From Sinotaia quadrata (taxonomy: Eukaryota; Mollusca; Gastropoda; Architaenioglossa; Viviparidae), in contig CM054177.1 of assembly GCA_028829895.1 (NCBI GenBank), positions 78,579,163 to 78,643,162 of the forward strand: 64,000 nt of DNA. The letters run 5' to 3'. A model generated the notes under the pieces. That model had not been told where the DNA came from. It saw nothing but the letters and a program-made list of their open reading frames with translations, and did no database searches. Positions 50,183-63,185 of this stretch are shown one piece after another. The position numbers were made by a program, and so were the translations under genes. The stretch's first letter is position 1. Every line of letters begins with the position of its first letter.

Positions 50183-50690
50183 ACAGTCAAAGTAAAGAAT
50201 GTCACGATGATTATGTCCGGAAGTGCTTTCTCTACAGTCAAAGTAAAGAATGTCACAATGATTATGTCCGGAAGTGCTTTCCTTACAACCATTGTAATCA
50301 ACGTCGACATGATTATGTCCGGAAGTGCTCTCTATACATTCATAGTAACGAATGTCAACATGATCTTGTCTAGAAGTGTTCTTTACACAAACATAGTAAA
50401 GAATGTCAACAAGATTCTGTCTGGAAACGTTCTTTACACAACCATAATAAAGAGTGTCAACATGGTTCTGTCCGGAAATGCTCTCTACACAACCATAGTA
50501 ACGAATACCAACTTGATTCTATCTGGAAGTGTTCTTTACACAACCATAGTAACGAATGTCAACTTCATTCTGTGTGGAAGTGTTTTTCTTTTTCTTTTAC
50601 AGAACCTAAGTAACGAATGTCAACATGATTCTGTCTGGAAGTGCTCCATATACAGTCATAGTAATGAATGTCAACATGATTTTGTCGGGA
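50183..50690. repeat. 51-bp minisatellite, ~10 copies
   Basis: Unit acagtcaaagtaaagaatgt, cacaatgattatgtccggaa, gtgctttctct, period 51 (a multiple of 3), with decay towards the right. Frames over it are not genes. Confidence 0.95.
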
Positions 50691-51069
50691 GGTGCATTAC
50701 ATTGTCATTAAGATGATGTCGCTGTTGACAAAATGGATTCGAAGTTCATGACTATAGCACTACAATGAGGAATTGTTTCAAAGAAGTCCTAAGACAAGTC
50801 TTGCCTGCTGTAATGAGATAATAAATGACTATTTATTGTTGCGATTTTTTTCTTTAAATGCACGAACACGTTTGCAAAATTATACATTGCATTCTAGGAT
50901 TGGCTGACTTCTTACATTGCTTGTATTTTAAGTTTGGAAGGATCAGTCAACCGTGTAGAAGGTTCTTTTCTTTAGGAGGGGGAAAGAGGGAGTTGGACCT
51001 AACAACAGTTTTGAATATAAGTTCAGTTATATCGCTCTTTCAGCACTTTTCCAGATAGCAGAGAACAAA

Positions 51070-51255
51070 ATATAATTATGGTTAAGATCAATATATTAAT
51101 GGTTACAGTCAATATAACAATGGTCAGTCGATAAAATAATGGTCATAATCAATATAATAATGGTTAAAGTCAATAAAATAATGGTCAAAGTGAATAAAAG
51201 AATCGCCATAGTCAATAAAATAATGGTCAAAGTCAATGTAATTTAATGCTTAAAG
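51070..51255. repeat. ~20-24-bp degenerate repeat
   Basis: ataatggtcaaagtcaataaa recurs about eight times with changes. Confidence 0.8.
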
Positions 51256-51699
51256 TCGTTTAGAAATAAACAAACATAATGATTATGCCTCCATCTTCAA
51301 ACTTTTTGTCATTTTGGAAAATCATGTACATACATTTTGATCTTTCTGAGGAATCATATTCGAACTGTTTTCTAAGTTATTTCCCCCTGAAGTTCTCAAG
51401 TATCATAGTTAATCAAAATAGTGTATCGTTCGAGGACCTACATTTATTGCAACATATCTGGTACATTTCATGACCATGTAAGGTAAAACATAATAATATC
51501 AGACATTAGACAACTGAAATGCACATTTAAATACAGCTAGGTCGATAGCAAAATAATTGCGATAGCGTATATGAGCGGAGACAAAGGAGTAAAGTTCACT
51601 TTTCTCTTTTCCACCATAAAGAACCAGTCATCCATGTCGAAATATTGCCATATGTAGAGGGACACTGTTTTACACTGTGCAAGGTAGAACAGATATAAT

Positions 51700-51705
51700 T
51701 TTATT
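51700..51705 (-). terminator. candidate polyA signal of coiled-coil gene
   Basis: AATAAA on the minus strand about 460 nt past the stop codon. If used, the 61-bp minisatellite lies in the 3' UTR. Confidence 0.35.
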
Positions 51706-51879
51706 ACTGAAATATATACTTGACTGGTTTGAATTCTCTAACATTTTGCTGGGAATTTACGGTACATTTATCTCTGGAAATTGAGACATTTTCATAAATG
51801 AAGGTACTGTGCGCTAACGCCACAGCTCGCAGTATTGAGTCCTGTTCACATCAATGAATTCTGTGCTCGGATTCCGTCA

Positions 51880-52080
51880 CAAGTCACCGTACTGACCTGT
51901 CTGAACAGATCATGACGTCGAGATGTCCTCGCGGGCGTCACAGGTCACCGCACTGAGCTGTCTGAACAGATCATGACGTCGAGATGTCCTCGCGGGCGTC
52001 ACAGGTCACCGTACTCAGCTGTCAGAACAGATCATGATGTTAAGATGTCCTCATGGGTGTCACAGGTCACTGTACTCCTC
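51880..52080 (-). repeat. 61-bp repeat derived from the coiled-coil gene's coding end
   Basis: gtcacc marks units at 51883, 51944, 52005 and 52066 (period 61). Read on the minus strand, the units contain LSAVTCDAREDISTS-like peptides matching LSTVTYDPDDVSTP of the adjacent coding exon (about 52205-52250). Confidence 0.85.
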
Positions 52081-52165
52081 TTGGTACAATACGTCACGCA
52101 CCGTCAAAACACATACTGCTGCGCGACGTCTTCAGAGCGTCGCGTGACAAAATTAGGCCTCAACC

Positions 52166-52604
52166 TCACAAATCTCCGCGCTGTGACGTTGTCAGGTTCA
52201 CAAATTCCGGTGTTGAGACGTCATCGGGATCATAGGTCACCGTGCTGAGCCGTTTCTCTGCTAACTCCATGCCAGTGTAACGCAGACGCATGAGATAGTC
52301 GGAGTGGAATTTGCCCTCCGTGTAGTCCATGAAACGCCGGTAATCATCCTGCAAGGCCTGAAGAAAAGACAACTCTACATTACATTTAACCAGGAAATAT
52401 TTTCGTTTGTACTCGTTTCCAATTGTATTTTGCTTTTCTATAATGTAACTAGCTTTCTTCTGTGTGTGTTGTAAGTACGTGCTATTTCATTCTTTTGTTT
52501 GTAATAATTCATTGCATAAAAAAAAAAAACTAAATTAAACATGAAATATTTTCATTTGTATTCGTTTCAAATTGTATTTTGCTGTTTCGCAATGTAACTC
52601 GTTT

Positions 52605-52650
<46 letters not shown>

Positions 52651-55600
52651 TTGTGTTTGTGCATGCGCGTGTGTTATTTCATGAATTTGTTGTAATAATT
52701 CATAACATGAAAAAGAAAAAAAATGATACTGTTATTTATGATTTCCATATTTTATGTTCTGCGGTAATAGCGATTTACCATATAATTAATTTACACACAA
52801 TAAGAGTGTTTATTGAAATTATTCTCTTACCCCAACTCCCCGGAAAATATCATGTCAAATTTCAGCAAAGATTTCTGTTTATTTATTTCATAAAGCGCGC
52901 GCACACACACACAAATATATATATATATATATATCAAGTACTTGACGAAATGTAGATCTTGATAAATATTCAAAAGATTTCATCATTTGTTACCTCCTTT
53001 TATTTTAAAATTTAAAAAAATTATCAAAGTTGAAAGGTGGAGTTTGCTTACCTGAAAATAAACTGATGAAGAAGTTGTGAAACATACTAGTATCAATGAA
53101 ATATGTGTACACACTATTGTAACGTTTACTTTCATGTTTTAGAGCAACACAACAAGCATAATGTAAAACAGTAACAACGAACACATAAATAAATAAGAAA
53201 TATTTGTTGAACTTTAAAATGTTTGTGAAATAATCTTGTTTCCCGCAGTCGTGTATAGACACCACCAGTTTTAATTCAAGTCATTTTCGTATTTATATTA
53301 AGGAGCTTGTATATCAAAACATTATCTAGATATTTCCAACTATTTTGCTCGACTTTCTCAAAATTTCCCGTTTTATTTGCAACGACATATTCTGATGTTT
53401 TTATACTTATCTTTAAAAACTAATTCATACAAAATTCTTCCTTATTATTATCTTTTAATGAATATGATTTTCAGCGTCAGCAAGGGGTGGCTTGGGTGGT
53501 GGTGGGTAATCTCATATAATCTCCTTTACCCTCTCAAAACGTTTCTCGTCCCTGGTCCCCCCCCCAAAAAAAAAAAAAAATAATAATAATCATCTAAGAA
53601 AAATCAGTGCGCTTGTTCTGTCTATGCAATTTCAAGACAAATTACTGCCAGCACCACCAGCCCCTGTCCGTCCAACCTGATTGCCCCCTTTCAACAGAAA
53701 TTCTGGGGCCGCTACTTGTCTCTTGACTAAATTTTGTCCTGAAGTTTTCATATAAAATAATTTTAGGCAATTGTCGTAATTTAAAACAACAACGTATAAG
53801 CATCTGAATCTTAAGCCGTTCTTATAATGCAATAGGCACCTAATTTTCAGTAAGCGGTTCTTACTTTACAATAAAAGATTAGCAGAGAACAGAATGGAAT
53901 AGGAAACTGGTTGTCAGGTCATCAGTGGTGGCCCAACGGTCGACAAGACTAAGGGATAGATAGACTTTACAATAACTTACCGTGAGTCGTTCTTATGTTA
54001 AGGCAATTTACCGTAAATCGTTCTTATATTACTACAACGAATGAGACATCGTTTTTACTATGCTACAACTTACCTAAGTCGTTCTTATATTTACTGTAAC
54101 TAATCGTAAACCGTTCTTATATTTACTGTAACTAATCGTAAACCGTTCTTATATTTACTGTAACTAATCGTAAACCGTTCTTATATTTACTGTAACTAAT
54201 CGTAAACCATTCTTATATTTACTGTAACTAATCGTAAACCGTTCTTATATTGTTTTACTAAAAACTTAAAGCAGCTATAAGATATTCGTAATCACAATAT
54301 TATTACTGCAGCTTATCGCAGTTAGTTTATATTTTTTACTACAGCTTGCAGGGAAAAGTTCTTATACACCTTAATGCCAGTCGATATTTTTTAATTGCTG
54401 CAACTTTCTGTAAGACATTCTTGGAGTTCTGCAACTTACCCTAAAATCATTCTCGACTCGGTTTTTGTGGGCCAGCTCCTTCTGGTACCTGTGCTCTAAG
54501 ACGTCATACCTGTAAATAAATAGTAAGAGCGTATGCAACAGCTGTAAAGAAATAGCCAAAGCCTACGTCACACCTGTAAATAAATAGCCAGAACCTACGT
54601 TATACCTGTAAAGAAATAGCCAGAGCCTACACCACACCTGTATAGGAATAGTCAAAGCATACGTAATACCTATACATAAATAATCAGAACTTACATCATA
54701 CCTGTAAAGGATAAGCTAGGAACCTTCGTAATTGCCAGTAATTAATTTATCTTTTTTTAGGGTAGATTTTTTGGAAAAAATATTGCCTTGTGCAAGCCTA
54801 CTTATTATTTTCTGAGCTCGCAAATGACATTTTTCTACTCGCAAATTGCGAGATTGCGAGTGGGATTTTCGAGGGTTGTCGTAAATGAAATTTGCTGGTG
54901 TTTACTCGCAATTCTTAAAGCACGACTGCTTAATTCAGTCATTGCCTGTTCCTACATTGTCAACAAGCAATAGGCCTGGTGTTTACTCGCAATTCTTAAA
55001 GCACGACAGCTTAATTCAGTCATTGCCTGTTCCTACATTGTCAGCAAGCAGTAGGCCTGGTGTTTACTTGCTTAACAGGACTGTGACACCTTTTACGGCG
55101 TGTGACGCTAACGCCACCCAGTTAATGATTATTATTATTATTAATTAACCACCCATAACTAATTACAAGTGATGAAAATCTTAATTTATGATACTAATTC
55201 TCTAGAAGACATCACTAGTTTCTATTTCAGTTCCATCCTTCAATAAATATAAATCAGATTGCAATGGATATTTACCGTTTGTATTACTTCCAAAAGACAA
55301 TTTTTCAGAAGACACGAACCTCGTGTTTTGTTAACTTAAAAATCGCCCACGAGCGAAACCTGTACCTGTGGTTGAGTCGGTCCACTTCCGCCTGATGAAT
55401 GTTTGCCACACGCTCAGCCTCCATTCTCGCTGTCTCCTCGCACTCCTTTCGAGTCTGTGCTATCACCTCCTGTTCCCGACGCTTGAAGCCCTCCTGGAAA
55501 GTCAGAGAATGGAACTCAAAGTGAGGTGTTCATACACTCGTGTTCATACACTCACCTTCTTTCAGTTATGTTCACATACTCGTGACCAAACTCCCTAGTA

Positions 55601-57765
55601 CTTGCATACTCATGTCCACACGCACATGCTAGTTCTCTCACGTTCATACACTTATGTTCACGTTATGCTTTTGACCCTAGGGCTATGTATGTCAATAAAC
55701 TAGGATGCCCAAATTCCGGCTTGAATACTCACACACTCATGTTCACACAATTATGCTTATCCTCATGTTCTCAAAATTATGCTCACCCTCATGTTCACAC
55801 AGTCATGATTCACACAATTATGCTCATCCTCATGTTCACACAATTTTGCTCACACTCACGTTCACACACTCATGTTCACACAATTATGCTCACCATCATG
55901 TTCACACAATTATGCTCACCCTCATGTTCACACAAGTATGCTCACCCTCATGTTCACACAGTCATGTTCACATAATTATGCTCACCCTCATGTTCACACA
56001 GTCATGACTCACACAATTATGCTCATCTTCATGTTCTCACAATTATGCTCACCCTCATGTTCACACAGTCATGACTCACACAATTATGCTCATCCTCATG
56101 TTTACACAATTTTGCCCACCCTCATGTTCACACAGTAATGTTCACATAATTATGCTCACCCTCATGTTCACACAGTCATGCTCACCCATGCTGACGTCCA
56201 CACACATATTTTCATCCAGTCATGTTCATACACTTGTGACATACTCCCATGCTAACACACTCATGTTCAAGCGGTCAGGCTCACTCAGTCTATGCAGTCA
56301 TGTTTACTAGCTAGGCAAATTTAGAGACAACAGTATTTGCAATTGCGGGGATGGGGGTGTGAGATACTAAACACACCCTTGCCAATCGCAGAGCTTCAGC
56401 GACTGCCCGCTCTTTCTCCATCGCAACCTCATCGCGTAACTGTTTCCTTAACGCCGCGCAGGCTGCGTGAATTGCCTCTTCCTGGAGCCGTTGGCTCTCT
56501 TCCCACTGCTGCCTTAGTGCGTCCTCCTTGGCTTTGTTCAGCTTCTTCGTCAACTCGGCCTTGCGCTCTTCTTCAGCCTCGTCTCGCAGTTTGGCGACCC
56601 ATTGCGCGTGCCTTTCGAAAAACTGAATCAGGTAGACAAATTATTATTAGAAATCAATTATGTACTATGTCTATATTTAGAAAAATGCTTTAATGAATGA
56701 GACAAGGAAATGATTTTATTTTGCTACTTTTCTATTTTATTTTGCTACTCGTTTTTCTTCTCACCCTCCTAACCCTTTCTTAGCGAACCCTATCTCTTTC
56801 AAGCTTATTTCTTTTCAAGTACGATTATTTACAAATAATAATATAGGTGACTGATTTGTTCTACCATAGCCGATTGTGCAGTCGTTGGAGCTATTTAAAA
56901 GAAGAGCAAGGTAATGTAAAGATTATAGGGAATATGTTGAAAACAGGACTGGATATTATGGAAGTAGATCAAGACAATGGAAAATATTGTGGATATTTCT
57001 GGAAAAGTCAAGACAATGAATGTACAAGTGTTGAATGTTGAGGAACTAGACTATGATTTACAGTATAGCGCATGTTACCTTAGACTATGATTTACAGTAT
57101 AGAACATGTTACCTAACGATATACAGTATTGTGCATGTTACGGGACGACTACGATATATAGTATTATGTATATTATGGAATAAAATAAAAACGATGCAAA
57201 GTAAGATGCGTATTAAATAATCAAAAATATTTCAAGTACATGTATAACATTGCAAGTGAAGGCCTAAGCAGCTATAGTGAACAATAAGGAACTCTGACCC
57301 TAAAAACGAGTAAAATAAATATTAAAATAAAATAAATTTAAAGATTCCATGAATAATTTGAAATCAGGCAAGACAAAGGTAAACGAGAGAGTTCAATATT
57401 GGTCTCTGTCAAGATTATAAATTAAGCCTAATGTGAACGATGCCATGCACTGGGTTCCCTTCTGTCTTTCTCAAAGTCCCTGTCTTAAATTCCGTTTTGT
57501 TTATATACATTATCAGAAACTTGTACAAAAGTAAGAAATGAATGACTTAATTATTTCAATGTGTGAAGGTATCAAGAACCAACCAGTTTTTGCTTGTCTA
57601 GAGCGTTCTGTTTCTCTTCGTTTTTTTCCTGACGCAGTTTTTTCAACGCTGAGCGCAACTCACGCGCCGCTCGAGCCTCGGCAGCTGCCACCGCTTCCTC
57701 CACGGCTTTCTCGCGGTCCTCTATCTCGTCACACTGCGACAGCTTCATCAGCTTGTTGCCGACGT
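52166..57765 (-). CDS. Coiled-coil protein (5 exons seen, N-terminus missing)
   Basis: Minus-strand exons 57765-57584, 56622-56377, 55493-55366, 54509-54440 and 52357-52166 (TGA) have AG acceptors and GT donors (GTTGGT, GTGTGT, GTACAG, GTAAGT) and matching phases. They give 271 residues. Nearly all of it is Glu/Lys/Arg/Ala-rich heptad sequence (for example KAVEEAVAAAEARAARELRS, EVAMEKERAVAEALRLAR), so a long continuous coiled coil is expected. The last exon turns aromatic (DDYRRFMDYTEGKF) and ends in a short tail. Exon 57765 begins mid-codon, so at least one upstream exon exists. None was found in 57.8-64 kb. The layout faintly recalls C6orf163-like coiled-coil proteins, which is a guess. There is no enzymatic motif, and function is unknown. 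Confidence 0.87.
53863..53974 (+). mobile_element. short LINE 3' end with perfect 11-bp TSD
   Basis: actttacaata at 53863-53873 and 53964-53974 flank about 90 bp of the same LINE 3' terminus seen at 14.8 and 23.7 kb, ending in a GATA tail. It sits in an intron of the coiled-coil gene. The perfect duplication suggests it is younger than the other copies. Confidence 0.85.
54060..54250. repeat. 32-bp minisatellite
   Basis: About six copies of gtaactaatcgtaaaccgtt followed by cttatatttact, in the last intron of the coiled-coil gene. Confidence 0.92.
54505..54715. repeat. degenerate ~48-bp repeat next to an acceptor
   Basis: tacctgtaaataaatagcca followed by gaacctacgt recurs about five times. 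The first copy overlaps the minus-strand acceptor of exon 54509, so acceptor-like sequence is repeated upstream of that exon. Confidence 0.8.
54892..55075. repeat. 81-bp direct repeat, 2.2 copies
   Basis: tggtgtttactcgcaattct through caacaagcaataggcc is repeated 81 bp on with few changes. Confidence 0.9.
55720..56210. repeat. ~26-bp minisatellite in coiled-coil gene intron
   Basis: Units of atgctcaccctcatgttcac followed by acaatt, with higher-order variants containing agtcatgactcacac. Frames over it are by-products. Confidence 0.92.
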
Positions 57766-57834
57766 CTGCAAGAAGACCGGACAACGCTATGCACGTCAAG
57801 CGAAACAGTACGTCGATGAAACGGATGTAGGTAA

Positions 57835-58195
57835 AAAATACAACAGTGTGTGGGTCAAGTACAACAATATGTAGATCAAATACAACAGTATGTGGGTCAA
57901 GTACAACAATATGTAGATCAAATACAACAGTATGTGGGTCAAATACTACAGTGTATAGGTAAAACTCAATAGTATGTAGGTCAAACACCTGATTTATGAG
58001 TCAAGTACAACAGTATATAGGTCAAGTGTAACAGTTGAGTCAAGTACAACAGTATGTGGGTCAAGCGCAACAGCATGTGGGTCAAATACAACAGTATGTC
58101 TGTCAAGTGCAACAGTACTTAGGTCAAGCGCAACAGTGAGTCAAATACAACAGTATGTAGGTCAATACAAGAGTAATTGGGTCAAGTTGCAAAGC
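57835..58195. repeat. ~21-bp degenerate minisatellite
   Basis: Units gtgggtcaagtacaacagta with variable spacing, starting just upstream of the minus-strand exon at 57765. Confidence 0.9.
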
Positions 58196-61160
58196 GTGTA
58201 GTAAAAAGCAAGAGGCGTGTAGTAACGAAGTGGCAGAACTCTAGGACCCTGCTTTAGTGGCCGGAGTCCAATATGCTCGGAGTGAAAAAAAGTATAGGTG
58301 ATCTGTTAGCGGTCCAAAGCTCAAGATACTGGACTAAATTGCGTCATTTAGGCTATTTATCACACAGTAACACGAAAACAGCAATCTAAGCATTCACAAG
58401 GAAACTAACGCTAGCAAGCAAAACGCAAGATGACTGATTTAGAGAATAGTTGTTATTTTGTTAACTTTAATAAGACTTCTATATTTGCATTTTAAATGTA
58501 GTAGTAGTTGTAGCAGTAGTAGTTGCATTCCAAAACTACAGTCTTATAGTCAAAACTATCACTTATAGTTCTTTAGATAGAGGCCAGGCTTGGATTTTAA
58601 AACTTTGAGCTGATTTGCGGCACCGTTGACTATTTTCGGTCAAGGATGTATTTGACTACAAGATACCAGTATTTAGACCATTAGCAATATTAGGGGAGCT
58701 AATCTATGGAGGTGCTAGCCATTTTGTCTCAAGGACGTATTTTATTAAGAGGTACAAGTGTTTAAACTATTAGTAGTATTAGGGAAGTTTATTTATGGAG
58801 ATGTTGTCCTTTTTTTTCCCCAAGGACGTATTTTCTAACAAGGTAACAGTATTTCTACTGCAAAGGAAGTGGCGTATGTCAGTGCCTTTCATTCTCTGGA
58901 GGATCAGTTTGTTTTAGCATTATTATGTTAAATATGAGAGCAGTACACGGTACAGCTCTTTTTTCATATACCTCAAACACATTTCTTTGTCTTGTTTCTT
59001 TTAACTACAATGACTTTCCCTTGAAAAATATACACAGTCCATTTCGCTTGATTAATTAATATTTATTAGCTGTCTTGGCGATCTTCCCATATGCGCGCGC
59101 ATTCCTGCTGGCTCCTGCAGTTTTTATACACATCTTGCGTGCTTAATCCTTTTGTCACTGAACGGGTGGAAAATTGTAGGGAAAGGTCTCTAGGTGTAAT
59201 AACTCTGCAGTTAGGTTATTGCCATGACTTCATCGATTGATATGGTGATTACCATTATTGCACGTACTAATTCTGAGTTAAAGATACCATTATAGTGTGT
59301 GATTTATAGGTGCCATTAATGTATACACTGATAAAGTTAACATTAAGGCGAAGGTCTTAAATGAATTATAGTTACTACAATATGCGTGGCAATAAATTAT
59401 AATTATTGCGTACACTGCGTTGCAGATAGCATTATTTTGGATATTATTATTAAGTTACAGCTACTTTTATCTTGATTGAAAATCACCAGTATCAGGACTT
59501 TAGGGCCCCACAGGAATTCTACAGAAACTGAGAACATCAAAAAGATGAAAAGTTTCCACGCAATTCCTGTGGGGAAAAGAAGTGAATGTAAAGAAAGGAC
59601 TTTGTTGGGCATACGTCAGGATTGGCCTTGTGCATGACTTATATCTACTAGAACTGTGCACAGGGAAGTAAAAGTTGCCTCAGATGTGTAAAATGAATTA
59701 CAATTATAATGACTGCATATATCGCGATATACTAACGTCGATTTCGCGTCTGCTCACTACATCACAAAGACATGAAATCGGACTGTGCATGCCTATAATG
59801 ATTTAAAAAAAAAAAAAATATTCTAAGATTTTAATACACGAAATAATGCTTGTTGCACACGACAATTAAGTCTTCGTGTGCCTTTGATGAGTCATATCTC
59901 AAATCATTACGCAACCCATCATTATGCTGGCTTTACACACTACCACACAAAATCACACAAGTGTGCATACACTAACGCACGTACACGCAGTCTCTCTCTC
60001 TCACACATACACACACACACACACACATAAACAGAACTAGTATCTTTAAAAGCGCCCCCCCCCCCTTTTTTAGGAACGAACTAACAAACGAAACCAACAA
60101 AAAGAAAGAAAAAGAAAAAGGTGCCCCTTCTTGACCCAATTAAGAAACATTTTGGTGCTTGACTACTCACTTAGGGCAATTCATGTCATGCATATTCTTG
60201 TTCATTAAAGAAATAAATTAAAATTCTATCATTTTATCATGCAAAATATTTTTTTTCCTCTGCGTCACCACTCCCTTCCTCCACCTTCCAAACCCAGTTG
60301 TAACTCCCACAAACAACCGGAGTCCAGCCCCTCCCTCCCCGTCTAGTCGCCACAGTGTGTACTTAACAATAAAACGCCGATCAACATGAATAGGATGTGT
60401 GATTTACGTAAATCATTGCACAAAGACAGCATTACGAGACATAAACACTAAGACAGTTTTAATTAGTTCGCTTTTTCGTGCTTACTAAACCTGGATTTAC
60501 TAACTCGGATATTTGGTCTTTGTCATAGCCTTTCTTGACAGAATACACTCAGTTGGCAATAAACCTATTTGTTCTCGTTCCTTTTCTTAATCCTCCCTAT
60601 CTCTCTGTCACACAAGCACACACTGACATTTATCCCAAGTCTCTTCATTTCCCATTGAGCTCATAACCTGACCCATAACCCCTTCTATTGACACGAGAAT
60701 CGCATAATCAATGACAAGTCATGACAAACCCCGGAGTAGAAAAGAGAATCGCAAACGACGCAGTTTCGTGACGAATGGGAAACTCGTTGCAAAAGTTATT
60801 AGTCAAACAAACTCTGTATCCATTTACATTTTGAAATTTATGAAATTAATTTGTCATGGTCTCGTCTAGATTGTACTGTCTGGATAGCAATGTCTGAAGA
60901 GGAATGACGTTTTTTGTAACAACAATTGATAACGTGAGTCGCCTTCAGATATAACTGTGACTATACAGGTTGTTTGAGTGTACAGACATATAACTGATTG
61001 TAGTCTGAGTATATACTCACATGAATATTAAGTACTGAGTGTATAAACAGAGTGGCTATATGTACCGCTTGAGTGTACAGAGTATATAACTATTCATGTA
61101 CTATGAGAGACAGAAATGCAAAACTATGCATTCAGTTAGCGACTGTAGAGAGAGAATATA
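58196..61160. other. spacer, no gene recognised
   Basis: Three diverged ~95-bp copies around caaggacgtatttt, agta-ttta and ttaggg at 58620-58860, and short CA/CT and poly-C tracts near 59990-60065. I looked here for N-terminal exons of the coiled-coil gene and saw none that is convincing. Confidence 0.5.
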
Positions 61161-61860
61161 GAGACACATGACTATACATATGCATTTAGTATGGATACCA
61201 AGAGAGAATGTTTTGACATATAGTATGGATACAGAGAGAATGTTTTGACCTGTAATATGGATACAGAGAGATAATACTTTGACATGCAATATGGATACCA
61301 GGAGATAATATTTTGACAATGTAGTATGGATACAGAGAAAGAATGTTTGCATTGTGATATGGATACCAGGAGATAATGTTTTGACATGTAATGTGGTTAC
61401 AGAGAGATAATACTTTAACATATAATATGGATACCAGGAGATAATGTTTGACAAGTAATATGGATACAAGAGATAATACTTTGACATGTAATATGGATAC
61501 CAGGAGTTAATGTTTTGACATGTAATATGGATACAGAGAGATAATACTTTGACATGTAATATGGATACCAGGAAATAATGTTTTGACATGTAATATGGAT
61601 ACAGAGAGATAATATTTTGACATGTAATATGGATACCAGGAAATAATGTTTTGACATGTAATATGGATACAGAGAGATAATACTTTGACATGTAATATGG
61701 ATACCAGGAAATAATGTTTTGACTTGTGGTATAGATACAGAGAGAAAATGTTTCGGCATGTAATATGGATACAGAGAGATAATGCTTTGACATGTAATAT
61801 GGATACTAAGAGATGAAATGTTTGGAAATGTAATATGGATAGAGAGAAGTAATTTTTAAA
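61160..61860. repeat. ~33/66-bp minisatellite
   Basis: Alternating units tgacatgtaatatggatacc aggagataatgtt and tgacatgtaatatggataca gagagataatact. Minus-strand frames up to 230 codons are produced by it. Confidence 0.95.
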
Positions 61861-61869
61861 CTTATTATA

Positions 61870-62060
61870 TTACGTTATGAATACAGTTAGAGAATGGCTA
61901 AACCTTAAGGATACAGATATGTTAAGTTTTAACAGGTAATATTGAGTACAGAAAGAGAATGGGTTAAACCTTAAGGATACAGATATGTTAAGTTTTAATA
62001 GGTAATATTGAATACAGAAAGAGAATTGGTCAACATCTTATGGGTACAGACATGTAAGAT
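61870..62060. repeat. ~75-bp repeat, about 3 copies
   Basis: aaaccttaaggatacagata, tgttaagttttaa and gtaatattga recur, decaying to the right. Confidence 0.85.
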
Positions 62061-62076
62061 TTTAATATGTAATATC

Positions 62077-62077
<1 letters not shown>

Positions 62078-62168
<91 letters not shown>
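62078..62168. repeat. (CA)n microsatellite, ~45 units
   Basis: Uninterrupted CA dinucleotides over about 90 bp. Confidence 0.98.
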
Positions 62169-62171
<3 letters not shown>

Positions 62172-62799
62172 AATGGGTTAACATCTTATGGTTATAGAAA
62201 TGTAAAGTGTTAGCATACATATATACATGAGAGCGTGTGTGTGTGTGTGTGTGGGGGGGGGTTTAACAAGACTGGATTAAGTGAGGAAATGAGATAATAT
62301 GGAAAGTGGGGAGAATGAGTTAACAAGACTGGATTAAGTGAGGAAATGATAATACGGAAAGTGGAGAGAAAGGATTAACAATTCTGGATTAAATAATAAT
62401 ACGGAAAATAGAGTGAGTTACAAAATAACCCGTCTTTATGTTTTTTTAAAATCTTATTTATTTGAGGAATTAAACAAAAAAAATAGTGTTAATAAAAATG
62501 TATGTATTCACATTAAATCCTTTCTGTTATAAAAACTACACTGATGGACGATTGGTGTAATATTTTAAATTTAATATATTAATGTATTCGTTTGATCTTT
62601 AATATGCACTTTGAAGAAGTTGTTCCTAGGGAAGACTGACGTAATAGTAATACGAAGATTTGTAATGGACCTCACTCTTTATTACTTTATAGTTATTTTC
62701 TCTCTCTGTATTTTTTATAGGAATAAATCTTGTGAAAGTTTGTAGCGCATGCATACTTACATAATTCAATCACCTGATAGATGTAATCACCTGTGATAT

Positions 62800-63185
62800 T
62801 CATGCTGTGTACCTGGGTTTTGTTAGACCCTTTACAATTTACATCGAGTTATGTAGGCCTACCTGGTTTTGGTTAGACTCTTTACACCATGTAATGTACC
62901 TGGTTTTAGTTAGACTCTTTACATCATGTAATGTACCTGGTTTTGGTTAGACTCTTTGCATCATGTAATGTACCTGGTTTTGGTTAGACTCTTTACATCA
63001 TGTAATGTACCTGGTTTTGGTTAGACTCTTTACATCATGTAATGTACCTGGTTTTGGTTAGACTCTTTACATCATGTAATGTACCTGGTTTTGGTTAGAC
63101 TCTTTACATCATGTAATGTACCTGGTTTTGGTTAGACTCTTTACATCATGTAATGTACCTGATTTTAGTTAGACTGTTTATAGTT
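62800..63185. repeat. 37-bp minisatellite, ~9 copies
   Basis: gtacctggttttggttagac then tctttacatcatgtaat, period 37, nearly identical in the center and degenerate at both ends. Confidence 0.96.

Noticed and set aside
50159..50716. 185-codon open frame of repeating VKNVTMIMSGSA
   Set aside because: Product of a 51-bp repeat whose period is a multiple of three.
61101..61793. 230-codon minus-strand open frame
   Set aside because: It lies entirely in the ~33/66-bp minisatellite and just repeats its translation (YYMSKHYL-like); no start context, splice sites or domain.
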